From an uncultured Lachnospiraceae bacterium (GTDB lineage Bacteria > Bacillota > Clostridia > Lachnospirales > Lachnospiraceae), in contig CACYBJ010000145.1 in assembly GCA_902772565.1 (NCBI GenBank), positions 1-5,768 on the forward strand: a stretch of 5,768 nucleotides of DNA, given 5' to 3'. The notes beneath the pieces are model-generated. The model was not told where the DNA came from. It did no database searches and saw only the letters and a list, made by a program, of their open reading frames with translations. Within the stretch, counting starts at the first letter, position 1, and each line of letters opens with the position of its first letter. Positions 1 through 5,768 of the stretch are shown piece by piece. A program made the position numbers and the translations under genes.

Positions 1-591
1 CTTTGCGAGAGACGGTTTGATTGTTATCTTTCCGAACATCCTCCGCTTGTTGAGCACGATTCCGAGACGGAACGCAATAAATTCCTTGAGATGATGGAAT
101 ATGCCTACGAGACCGATCCGAGACGTGAAGTGGTTTTGAAGGAGCAAAACATATCTTGCGCTCATGAAAGTGGTGTAAATATTCATGGTTTCCTTGACCG
201 AATGGAAAAACTTGAGGATGGAACGTATCTGATAGTCGATTATAAAACAGGCAGAAAAATAAAACAGAACGATGAAGACCCTAATTCATGGATTCAGGCT
301 GTAATGTATGCTTATATGGCAGAAAGCATGGGATATAAGGTGGCCGGAGGAGAGTATCGATATCTTCGCGTAGGCCGGAACGTGTCATTTACCTACAATG
401 ATGAGATGAAGCAGATGCTCGCCGCCAATTTGGAATACTTCAGAGAGGCTGTGGCATCAGCCTGTTTTCCGATACCTGAAATGGCCTACAGTAAAAACAG
501 GAGCGACGGCGACCCCGATCCATGTCGTTATTGCAAGTATGGTAAAATATGCGGAAAAGCTCAGGAGGAAGGAGATTCTGATGATGAATAG
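1..591 (+). CDS. AddB-like PD-(D/E)XK nuclease, C-terminal part (5' truncated)
   Basis: The reading frame is open from the first base and stops at 589-591, so 196 residues of the C-terminus are visible and the true start lies outside. The nuclease core is seen as GFLDR (Asp66), IVDYKTG (Asp80, Lys82) and a QAVMY motif (Gln99, Tyr103), the order typical of RecB-family nucleases. A cysteine near the window start (Cys2, in a CERRF context like the family's CPxRF) together with C-x2-C-x5-C at Cys175, Cys178 and Cys184 matches the 4Fe-4S signature of AddB and Cas4 nucleases. The helicase-nuclease gene immediately downstream, overlapping this one, favours an AddB-type subunit: the non-translocating partner that cuts one strand and recognises the regulatory hotspot. 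An inactivated helicase-like N-terminal half would be expected upstream but cannot be checked. A Cas4-like stand-alone nuclease is the main alternative. Nuclease call is firm; AddB assignment is moderate. Confidence 0.85.
   Translation, partial: LCERRFDCYLSEHPPLVEHDSETERNKFLEMMEYAYETDPRREVVLKEQNISCAHESGVNIHGFLDRMEKLEDGTYLIVDYKTGRKIKQNDEDPNSWIQAVMYAYMAESMGYKVAGGEYRYLRVGRNVSFTYNDEMKQMLAANLEYFREAVASACFPIPEMAYSKNRSDGDPDPCRYCKYGKICGKAQEEGDSDDE
563..574 (+). promoter_or_regulatory. Double ribosome binding site of the helicase-nuclease gene
   Basis: AGGAGG at 563-568 is followed directly by a second purine run containing GGAG at 571-574. GGAG sits 6 nt before the ATG at 581 and 9 nt before the ATG at 584. 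The site lies inside the end of the upstream gene, which implies translational coupling. It decides the start: the longer frame beginning at 539 has no such element in front of it. Confidence 0.8.
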
Positions 592-3500
592 TACTATGAC
601 AAATCATGATAAAGACACTCTTTCCAGAAACAGAATCGTTTCAGAAATGAATAAAAACTTTTTTGTGGAAGCCGGTGCGGGATCGGGTAAGACAACTATG
701 CTTGTAAATCGGATGGTGGCTATGGTTGAATCGGGAATCCCTATTGATAAAATCTGCGCCATTACTTTCACAAAAGCTGCTGCGGGTGAATTTTATGAAC
801 GATTTCAGAAAATTCTGATAGAAAGAAGCAACCCGGAATATAAGTGGGAGGATACCGGCCGTGCCGGTCAGCTGCCTGCGCCAACCGAAAAAAGCAGAGC
901 GTTTTGCGATGAGGCTCTTAAGAATATAGATTTATGTTTTATGGGCACAATCGATTCTTTTTGCGGAATGCTGCTTTCTGAGCATCCTTCTGAAGCAGGT
1001 ATACCTTCAGATTCACAAATCATAACCGATGAGGACGCTCAGGATTTATATAAGCAGGAGTATGTAAAGATTTGCGGCGGGGAGTACGGAAAAGAACTTG
1101 CAGATAAGGCTCGAAGCTTCGGCAGGTTTTATTGGAACTCAAAAGATGTTTTTGTTAAAAGCGCTTCGTTGCTTATGAATAAACGCAATGTGCATTTTAA
1201 CTACAATCCTCCGACAGCATTTGACATAGATAAGCTTTACGCTGATGAAAAAAACAATCTTTTGCATATAATCAAACTCCTTATGGAGCATCGCGAACTT
1301 GAGTATGATAAAAACGCTACCAGCCGACAGGCATGGGATTCGTTAGAAGATATATACAAGAATCTTAGAAAGCGATGGAGCACCGCCTTTGATAATGTGA
1401 TAGATAGCCTGAAAACACTTGGAGGCATAAGGCTCATACCGGAGGCATTTAATCATTATGAGAATGAACTTGCGGGATTGTTTGACTATGGCGGAGTAAG
1501 GAAAAAATGGCTTGAATGCGATATATGCGGAGAGCATGGAATAAGATCCAAACTTGTTGGAATTCGCTATGGAATAACAATGGATTTTCTGGAAGAATGC
1601 GTTCCAATCCTTGAAAAGTCGATGCATGATAAAGGACGTTTGACCTTCTTTGACTACCTGTACTATTTGCGAAATATGCTTCGTAAGGATGCTGAAAAGG
1701 ATGGTAAACTCATTCGTTATATCTATGACAGACACAGTTATTTCTTAATTGATGAATTTCAGGATACGAATCCGATGCAGGCCGAGGTGTTTTTCTATCT
1801 GACTGCGAAAAAGCCTGTTCCTGAGTGGACAGAATGTGAGCCACAGCCGGGATCGTTATTTATTGTAGGTGACCCCAAACAGTCTATTTATCGTTTCAGA
1901 AGTGCCGATGTTCAGTCTTTTCTCAGGGTAAAGGGATTGTTTGAAAAAAGCGGCGGAGATATCCTGGTTCTTTCGAGAAATTTCAGATCCAAACGATCAT
2001 TGATTGATTTCTTTAATCAGAGGTTCGAGGAGATGCTTCCGGAGGAAACTATTGACCAAAGCAAGTTTGAGAGAATCCCTGAACCTGAGTTCACACCGGA
2101 TGAATTTCAGGGTATATACACCTATGTTGCGTACACGGGAAAACTGATGGCAGTACATCCGAATGAAGTTGATTCTTTACAGATTTCAAGAATTATCGAA
2201 AGAATTGTTGATAATGATGAATACCTTATCCGAGGCGGGAAAGACAAAGAACTGAGAAAACTGCGTTACAGTGACATAATGGTAATCACCTACGGCAAGA
2301 ATACGTTGGGCCCTATTATGGAAGCTTTGGATGCAAAAGGTATTCCTTCAAAGGTGGAAGGCCAGGTGCCCTTTGGTGAGAATGATGCTCTCAAAGAAAT
2401 ATGGAAATTATATTCTGCAATAGCGGTTCCGAATGATAGTCGAAACATTTACGGAGCACTTACGGGGAAAATCTTCGGTTTTGGAATGAATGATGTTCTT
2501 TATTTCAACAGTGTAGGCGGAAAACTGTCTTTTGGCGAGCAAAAGATAGATGAATCAGCCTGTGAGAGTCATGTGATTAAGGAGATTCAGTCCGCCATTA
2601 AGAAACTTAAGGAATTTCATCATGAAGCCAGGACACTTTCTCCGGCAGCTTTGTTTTCGGAAGTGATGGATAAGTATCGAGTGTATGAGTATGCATCTGC
2701 CGAAAAAATGGAAGTTGTATACTATGCGTTGGAACTTTTGCGTAACGCTGAAAAATCGGGAGCCGTTGTATCCGGCGAAGACGGAGCTACATTTATTGAA
2801 CAGTTAATAGACGGAGCATCCGGTGAGGAGAGGTGTCTTAGCCTTAATGATGAGAAAGATGCTGTGCACATGGCAAATCTGCATAAGGTAAAGGGACTGG
2901 AGGCACCGGTTGTTATTTTGGCGGCTGCTACACAATTTAGAAACGGATTTGATTGCCGAATTGTTCAGGGAGATAAAAACGCGGAGGGATACTTATTCTC
3001 AGTTACCAAAGACCTAAATACCAAGTATTTTAAGACTGATGAATTTCCTGATGAAAAAGAAGAGGAAACAACGGCATATGCTGCGGAAAACACACGTCTT
3101 GTTTACGTGGCGGCCACACGTGCTCGTAATGTGCTGATTCTTTGTGACAGCATTCGCAAAACCAGGTCAGGTGAGACTCATGCTTCGTGCTGGGAAGGAT
3201 TAAGGCAAGGCAATACTCTGTCGGATTTCTTTGAAACAACCGCCGAGAATGATTGTTTAGAAGAATCAGAGGAGGTGAGTGTTGATGTTGCCTCTCTATA
3301 TGATGCAGCGGAAGATAAATGTGTCCTTAACGACAGAAGCAATGAGCAGGAGTCGTACCATCTTGAGAATCCAAGTCGTTTGGCTTTAGCTTCAAAGTTT
3401 GATGAAGAGCAGACAACCAGTGTGCTGCCCGGTGATGAGACAGCTGTAGAACCGAGTAAAACCGTGAGATATCATGCTTTTCCTGCATTGGTTGGAACAA

Positions 3501-3970
3501 TGACTCATAAGCTTATGGAAATGCTGGTTTCCACAAAAAACAAGCTGGACGTGGAAGAGGCAGTTGGAGAGATAATACGAGAGTATCGTACGGCGGAAAC
3601 CGAGTCTTACGAAAAGCAACTTGCCAAAGAACTGATTGGTGTTGCCAACACAATGAGAGCCGGAGGCTATCCGCAAACCAACGGTTTGCCACAAGACATG
3701 TTAAAAACGCTTCTTTCGGCAGATGAGGTCTACTGTGAAGTGCCGTTTAGTTACACCGAGGATACAGAAAACGGCAAAGTTTTATGGAATGGAATAATGG
3801 ACGTTGTTTATTTGTCAGAGGGCAAGTGGCACATCGTTGATTACAAGACAAATGCCGACGGAAGTGACCTTGATAAAAAATACCGCGCCCAAATGTCCGC
3901 ATATGTCAAAGCTTTCAAAGCCATAACCGGCGAGGAGGCAGATGCGGCAACATATCATATTGGGGTGTGA
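581..3970 (+). CDS. AddA/RecB-like UvrD-family helicase with C-terminal nuclease
   Basis: The predicted 1129-residue protein carries the full superfamily 1A helicase set: Walker A GAGSGKT (32-38), TFTKAAAGEF (62-71), Walker B DEFQDTNP (391-398), GDPKQSIYRFR (430-440), NFRS (467-470), HKVKGLE (768-774) and VYVAATRAR (841-849). A C-terminal RecB-type nuclease follows: GTMTH (His976), GIMD (Asp1074), VDYKT (Asp1087, Lys1089) and Gln1104/Tyr1108. All catalytic residues look intact. This is the architecture of AddA, the 3'-5' translocating motor-nuclease that resects double-strand breaks with AddB. The gene overlaps the upstream nuclease gene by 11 bp in the same addB-addA order as in Bacillus, so the two likely form a complex. 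It is somewhat shorter than Bacillus AddA (about 1230 residues). The start at 581 is chosen for its Shine-Dalgarno; ATG 584 is equally possible. Whether this is the housekeeping AddAB or a divergent second copy cannot be told here. Confidence 0.93.
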   Translation: MMNSTMTNHDKDTLSRNRIVSEMNKNFFVEAGAGSGKTTMLVNRMVAMVESGIPIDKICAITFTKAAAGEFYERFQKILIERSNPEYKWEDTGRAGQLPAPTEKSRAFCDEALKNIDLCFMGTIDSFCGMLLSEHPSEAGIPSDSQIITDEDAQDLYKQEYVKICGGEYGKELADKARSFGRFYWNSKDVFVKSASLLMNKRNVHFNYNPPTAFDIDKLYADEKNNLLHIIKLLMEHRELEYDKNATSRQAWDSLEDIYKNLRKRWSTAFDNVIDSLKTLGGIRLIPEAFNHYENELAGLFDYGGVRKKWLECDICGEHGIRSKLVGIRYGITMDFLEECVPILEKSMHDKGRLTFFDYLYYLRNMLRKDAEKDGKLIRYIYDRHSYFLIDEFQDTNPMQAEVFFYLTAKKPVPEWTECEPQPGSLFIVGDPKQSIYRFRSADVQSFLRVKGLFEKSGGDILVLSRNFRSKRSLIDFFNQRFEEMLPEETIDQSKFERIPEPEFTPDEFQGIYTYVAYTGKLMAVHPNEVDSLQISRIIERIVDNDEYLIRGGKDKELRKLRYSDIMVITYGKNTLGPIMEALDAKGIPSKVEGQVPFGENDALKEIWKLYSAIAVPNDSRNIYGALTGKIFGFGMNDVLYFNSVGGKLSFGEQKIDESACESHVIKEIQSAIKKLKEFHHEARTLSPAALFSEVMDKYRVYEYASAEKMEVVYYALELLRNAEKSGAVVSGEDGATFIEQLIDGASGEERCLSLNDEKDAVHMANLHKVKGLEAPVVILAAATQFRNGFDCRIVQGDKNAEGYLFSVTKDLNTKYFKTDEFPDEKEEETTAYAAENTRLVYVAATRARNVLILCDSIRKTRSGETHASCWEGLRQGNTLSDFFETTAENDCLEESEEVSVDVASLYDAAEDKCVLNDRSNEQESYHLENPSRLALASKFDEEQTTSVLPGDETAVEPSKTVRYHAFPALVGTMTHKLMEMLVSTKNKLDVEEAVGEIIREYRTAETESYEKQLAKELIGVANTMRAGGYPQTNGLPQDMLKTLLSADEVYCEVPFSYTEDTENGKVLWNGIMDVVYLSEGKWHIVDYKTNADGSDLDKKYRAQMSAYVKAFKAITGEEADAATYHIGV

Positions 3971-3982
3971 GGGATGAGAATC

Positions 3983-4021
3983 TTTAACTAAACTTTAACC
4001 CCGGTCTTAATTACCTTTTAG
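3983..4021 (+). promoter_or_regulatory. Four 11-bp-phased direct repeats, candidate response-regulator site
   Basis: Hexamers TTTAAC (3983-3988), TTTAAC (3994-3999), TCTTAA (4005-4010) and TTTTAG (4016-4021) are each separated by exactly 5 bp. The first two are identical; the last two are degenerate. Direct hexamers on an 11-bp helical period are the known layout of PhoP/PhoB-type (OmpR-family, winged-helix) binding sites. Relative to the inferred start near 4041 they cover about -58 to -20, the usual place for activators of this class. The regulator is not in the window; the role is inferred. Confidence 0.5.
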
Positions 4022-4023
4022 GA

Positions 4024-4055
4024 TTGACTATTATCATAGAGTCAAAGATAGTCAA
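4024..4055. repeat. Inverted repeat TTGACTAT/ATAGTCAA, operator-like
   Basis: TTGACTAT at 4024-4031 is perfectly complementary to ATAGTCAA at 4048-4055, separated by 16 bp. A second AGTCAA at 4040-4045 repeats the right arm with a 10-bp period. The dyad straddles the inferred -10 box and transcription start, and its right arm overlaps the first bases of the ribosome binding site. It may be a second protein-binding site. The arms are too short and too far apart for a convincing terminator, and there is no T-run. Confidence 0.4.
4029..4034 (+). promoter_or_regulatory. Candidate -10 box of the lipoprotein gene
   Basis: TATTAT differs from TATAAT at one position. The sequence 17 bp upstream (CTTAAT, 4006-4011) is a poor -35 element and coincides with the third direct repeat, as expected of a promoter that needs an activator. 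Transcription would begin near 4041, leaving a short leader before the ATG at 4070. TATCAT at 4032-4037 is an overlapping alternative. Confidence 0.4.
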
Positions 4056-4060
4056 GGAGG
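4054..4060 (+). promoter_or_regulatory. Ribosome binding site of the lipoprotein gene
   Basis: AAGGAGG, a near-perfect Shine-Dalgarno, lies 9 nt before the ATG at 4070. It fixes that start, which is also the one that gives a complete lipoprotein signal peptide. Confidence 0.85.
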
Positions 4061-4069
4061 TAAAAGACT

Positions 4070-5536
4070 ATGAGGAAAACAGCACTAATCACAACAGCAG
4101 TAATAATGTCAATTTCACTTGCGGCATGCGGAAGCACTGCAAGTACCAAAACAAGTTCCACGGACAGCGCGGTGGAAGATAGCACTTCTGAAGAGACCGA
4201 AGAGGCGGAAGCCGGAAAAGACGACGGTGAAAGACCTGATGCGCCACCGGACGGAGAAGGCGGTCCCGGAGGCGAGAAGCCGGATGGCGAGCCGGGCGGC
4301 GGATTCGGCGGCGGCAGCGGCGATGTGATTTACGGAGGCGCAACCGAGATTACATCTGCCGACAGTCAGGACGGACAGACATATGCCACCGAAACGGCAG
4401 ATGAGAGCGCACTCCTAATCAGCACATCCGAGGATGTGAGCATCAGCAATGCCACAGTTACCAAGACCGGCGATTCCGATGGTGGAGACAATTGCAACTT
4501 CTACGGTCAGAACGCTGCAGTTCTTGTAAAAGACGGTTCAACCACCACCATCACAAATGCAACAATCACATCTTCCGCAGACGGCGCCAACGGCGTGTTC
4601 TGCTACGGCGGTAACGGCGGCCAGAACGGTGCAGACGGCGACGGAACCACAGTTATCATTAAGGATTCCACCATTACAACCACAGGCAACGGCTCTGGCG
4701 GAATCATGACAACCGGCGGCGGAATCACCAAGGCCTACAACCTTACTGTAACTACAAGCGGTCAGTCATCTGCCGCAATCAGAACCGACAGAGGCGGCGG
4801 CACGGTTACAGTGGAAGGCGGAACTTACACATCCAACGGACTCGGCTCACCGGCCATTTATTCTACGGCAGATATTACCGTGGATGACGCCACACTGGTT
4901 TCAAATCTTTCCGAGGGTGTGTGCATCGAGGGCCTTAACTCTATTACACTTAACAACTGCGACCTGACAGCAAACAACACCAAGTGTAACGGTAATGCCA
5001 CATTCTACGATTCCATAATGATTTACCAGTCCATGTCGGGAGATGCCGACAGCGGCACATCATCCTTTACGATGGATGGCGGTTCCCTTACCAGCAAAAA
5101 CGGCCATGTATTCCATGTGACCAACACCAGCGCGGTAATCAACCTTTCGGGCGTTACCATCACCAACGAGGATTCTGAGAACGTTTTGATTTCCGTGTGC
5201 GATGACGGATGGAGCGGCGGTTCCAATACAGCCGTTCTTAATGCGGAAAGCCAGGTGCTTACCGGAGCGGTTCTGGTAGGAGATAATTCATCCCTCGAAT
5301 TAAACCTTTCCGACGGCTCAACCTTCACAGGTTATGTAAGCGGCAAAATCACCAACGCCTCAGGCGAAACAGTATCCACAGAAGCAGGCGACGTATCTGT
5401 AACTCTTGAATCGGGCTGCACATGGACACTTACAGGCGACAGCTACGTTACAGAGTTTAACGGAAATGCATCAAGCGTAATCTCAAACGGTTACACACTT
5501 TATGTAAACGGTGTAGCTCTCAGCGGAACAAAATAG
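4070..5536 (+). CDS. Secreted lipoprotein with right-handed beta-helix-like repeats
   Basis: The 488-residue product begins with a lipoprotein signal peptide (MRKTA, a hydrophobic stretch, lipobox LAAC with lipidated Cys20). It should therefore be anchored on the outer face of the membrane. Residues 21-50 are a Ser/Thr/Glu-rich acidic spacer and 51-84 a Gly/Pro/Asp-rich linker. From about residue 90 to the end come degenerate rungs of roughly 20-25 residues built on a V-x-I-x-(N/D/G)-(A/S/G)-T-(I/V/Y)-T pattern, for example near 121, 158, 194, 245, 268, 290, 332, 355 and 441. These are typical of a right-handed parallel beta-helix. I recognise the overall type, common in gut and rumen Clostridia and usually annotated as hypothetical or adhesin-like, but no enzyme motif is visible. 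Binding to polysaccharide or to cells is a guess. It forms its own transcription unit, with a regulated-looking promoter and a terminator. Glycine codons are mostly GGC, unlike the helicase gene. Confidence 0.85.
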   Translation: MRKTALITTAVIMSISLAACGSTASTKTSSTDSAVEDSTSEETEEAEAGKDDGERPDAPPDGEGGPGGEKPDGEPGGGFGGGSGDVIYGGATEITSADSQDGQTYATETADESALLISTSEDVSISNATVTKTGDSDGGDNCNFYGQNAAVLVKDGSTTTITNATITSSADGANGVFCYGGNGGQNGADGDGTTVIIKDSTITTTGNGSGGIMTTGGGITKAYNLTVTTSGQSSAAIRTDRGGGTVTVEGGTYTSNGLGSPAIYSTADITVDDATLVSNLSEGVCIEGLNSITLNNCDLTANNTKCNGNATFYDSIMIYQSMSGDADSGTSSFTMDGGSLTSKNGHVFHVTNTSAVINLSGVTITNEDSENVLISVCDDGWSGGSNTAVLNAESQVLTGAVLVGDNSSLELNLSDGSTFTGYVSGKITNASGETVSTEAGDVSVTLESGCTWTLTGDSYVTEFNGNASSVISNGYTLYVNGVALSGTK

Positions 5537-5564
5537 AAATTTGTTATTTACCTGTTGATATAGA

Positions 5565-5595
5565 AAAACCTCCGGTCTTTAGGGCCGGAGGTTTT
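5565..5595. terminator. Intrinsic terminator after the lipoprotein gene
   Basis: An 11-bp perfect stem (AAAACCTCCGG at 5565-5575 with CCGGAGGTTTT at 5585-5595) encloses a 9-nt loop, 28 bp after the stop codon. The A-run on one side and T-run on the other mean it could also work on the opposite strand. Confidence 0.9.
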
Positions 5596-5616
5596 GCGGT
5601 TTATGAGGCAGGATAA

Positions 5617-5645
5617 TTGACGTCGCCCGCCTTTGGGCATATGAT
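5617..5645 (+). promoter_or_regulatory. Near-consensus sigma-70-type promoter
   Basis: TTGACG (5617-5622) and TATGAT (5640-5645) are separated by 17 bp, and each matches consensus at five of six positions. Transcription would begin near 5652, about 100 nt before the start codon at 5752. The spacer holds a GCCC/GGGC dyad (5625-5628 and 5635-5638), which might be an operator. Confidence 0.6.
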
Positions 5646-5656
5646 TACAGAGGTTG

Positions 5657-5683
5657 TGTCAAGTTTTCTATGAAAACTTGACA
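5657..5683 (+). repeat. Perfect 12-bp hairpin with a 3-nt loop
   Basis: TGTCAAGTTTTC at 5657-5668 is exactly complementary to GAAAACTTGACA at 5672-5683, with TAT as the loop. It would be the first stem-loop of the leader RNA if transcription begins near 5652. No T-run follows, so it is not a standard terminator. As DNA it is a near-palindrome and could equally be a protein-binding site or part of a mobile-element end. Confidence 0.75.
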
Positions 5684-5739
5684 TGTAGCGTCAGCCCATC
5701 GCCGAAGGCGATTTTGCATGGGGTGACGTTCCAGAAAAC

Positions 5740-5745
5740 GGGGGA
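5740..5745 (+). promoter_or_regulatory. Ribosome binding site of the last gene
   Basis: GGGGGA lies 6 nt before the ATG at 5752. It supports that codon as a real start although only 17 bases of the gene are visible. Part of it can pair with GTTCC at 5728-5732, which could limit access for ribosomes. Confidence 0.5.
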
Positions 5746-5751
5746 CTAAAA

Positions 5752-5768
5752 ATGAATCACACACCACA
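5752..5768 (+). CDS. Start of an unidentified gene (3' truncated)
   Basis: An ATG at 5752 preceded by a good ribosome binding site opens a frame reading MNHTP and then leaving the window. Five residues are too few to identify anything. The upstream promoter and long structured leader support a real gene. Its product is unknown; a transposase is one possibility given the palindromic sequence before it, but nothing here shows that. Confidence 0.45.

Larger units (their letters stand above)
5652..5751 (+). ncRNA. Structured 5' leader, candidate cis-regulatory RNA
   Basis: Between the inferred start of transcription and the next gene, three stem-loops can form in series. The first is the 12-bp hairpin at 5657-5683. 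The second pairs 5689-5699 with 5718-5728 (11 positions, one G-G mismatch) and contains an inner CGCC-GAA-GGCG hairpin (5700-5710) plus an unpaired ATTTTGC. The third pairs GTTCC (5728-5732) with GGGAC (5742-5746), including one G-U pair, and covers most of the ribosome binding site. I do not recognise a known riboswitch or leader family. A mobile-element end is the main alternative. Confidence 0.35.

Noticed and set aside
539..580. Earlier in-frame ATG for the helicase-nuclease, adding 14 residues
   Set aside because: It has no Shine-Dalgarno, would overlap the upstream gene by 53 bp, and adds residues before the usual short N-terminal lead to the Walker A motif. The ATG pair at 581/584 has a strong site.
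1..591. Cas4 of a CRISPR system
   Set aside because: The cysteine and nuclease motifs also fit Cas4, but no CRISPR repeats or other cas genes are visible and the overlapping AddA-like partner fits an AddB-type protein better. The start is missing, so it is not fully excluded.
1237..1735. Minus-strand open frames inside the helicase gene
   Set aside because: They lie opposite well-conserved coding sequence, overlap each other and show no recognisable protein features or good start signals.
3971..4023. Terminator after the helicase gene
   Set aside because: Only a tiny GGT/ACC dyad is present, with no GC-rich stem and T-run; read-through or factor-dependent termination is possible.
4024..4052. 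TTGACT as the -35 box of a sigma-70 promoter for the lipoprotein gene
   Set aside because: The matching -10 position (4047-4052, GATAGT) is poor and would place the start of transcription on the Shine-Dalgarno itself.
4089..4343. Overlapping open frames on both strands at the start of the lipoprotein gene
   Set aside because: They are Arg/Pro/Ala-rich by-products of the GC-rich Gly/Pro/Asp linker; the lipoprotein frame has the signal peptide and ribosome binding site.
4520..5500. Tandem DNA repeats in the lipoprotein gene
   Set aside because: The periodicity is at the protein level (beta-helix rungs); the nucleotide copies are too diverged to count as a DNA repeat array.

Overview
The window looks like a chromosomal stretch from a low-to-moderate GC Gram-positive anaerobe, most likely a Clostridia/Lachnospiraceae-type gut or rumen bacterium. 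This is an inference from three things: strong AGGAGG ribosome binding sites, an addB-then-addA style gene order, and a lipoprotein of a beta-helix type that I know from that group. No taxonomic marker is present.

Layout. Positions 1-591 hold the 3' end of a gene that begins outside the window. It encodes a RecB/AddB-type PD-(D/E)XK nuclease domain with a four-cysteine iron-sulfur signature. It overlaps by 11 bp the start of a complete 1129-residue UvrD/AddA-type helicase-nuclease gene (581-3970). The two are almost certainly co-translated and should form an AddAB-like heterodimer that processes double-strand DNA ends for recombination or degrades foreign DNA.

Positions 3971-4069 are a compact regulatory region. 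It has four TTTAAC-like hexamers on exact 11-bp spacing, resembling the direct repeats bound by PhoB/OmpR-family response regulators. These are followed by a plausible -10 box and a perfect 8-bp inverted repeat that touches the ribosome binding site. Downstream lies a 488-residue lipoprotein gene (4070-5536): lipobox, acidic and Gly/Pro-rich spacer, then a long right-handed beta-helix-like repeat domain. It ends at a clear intrinsic terminator (5565-5595). Its base composition and codon use are visibly richer in GC than those of the helicase gene.

Positions 5596-5751 hold a near-consensus sigma-70-type promoter (TTGACG-17-TATGAT). It is followed by a roughly 100-nt leader that can fold into three stem-loops, the last of which covers the ribosome binding site of a gene starting at 5752 and running out of the window. 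This leader is the least explained part of the window: it could be a cis-regulatory RNA or the end of a mobile element. The DNA-repair pair, the lipoprotein and the last gene appear to be three separate transcription units with no evident functional link.
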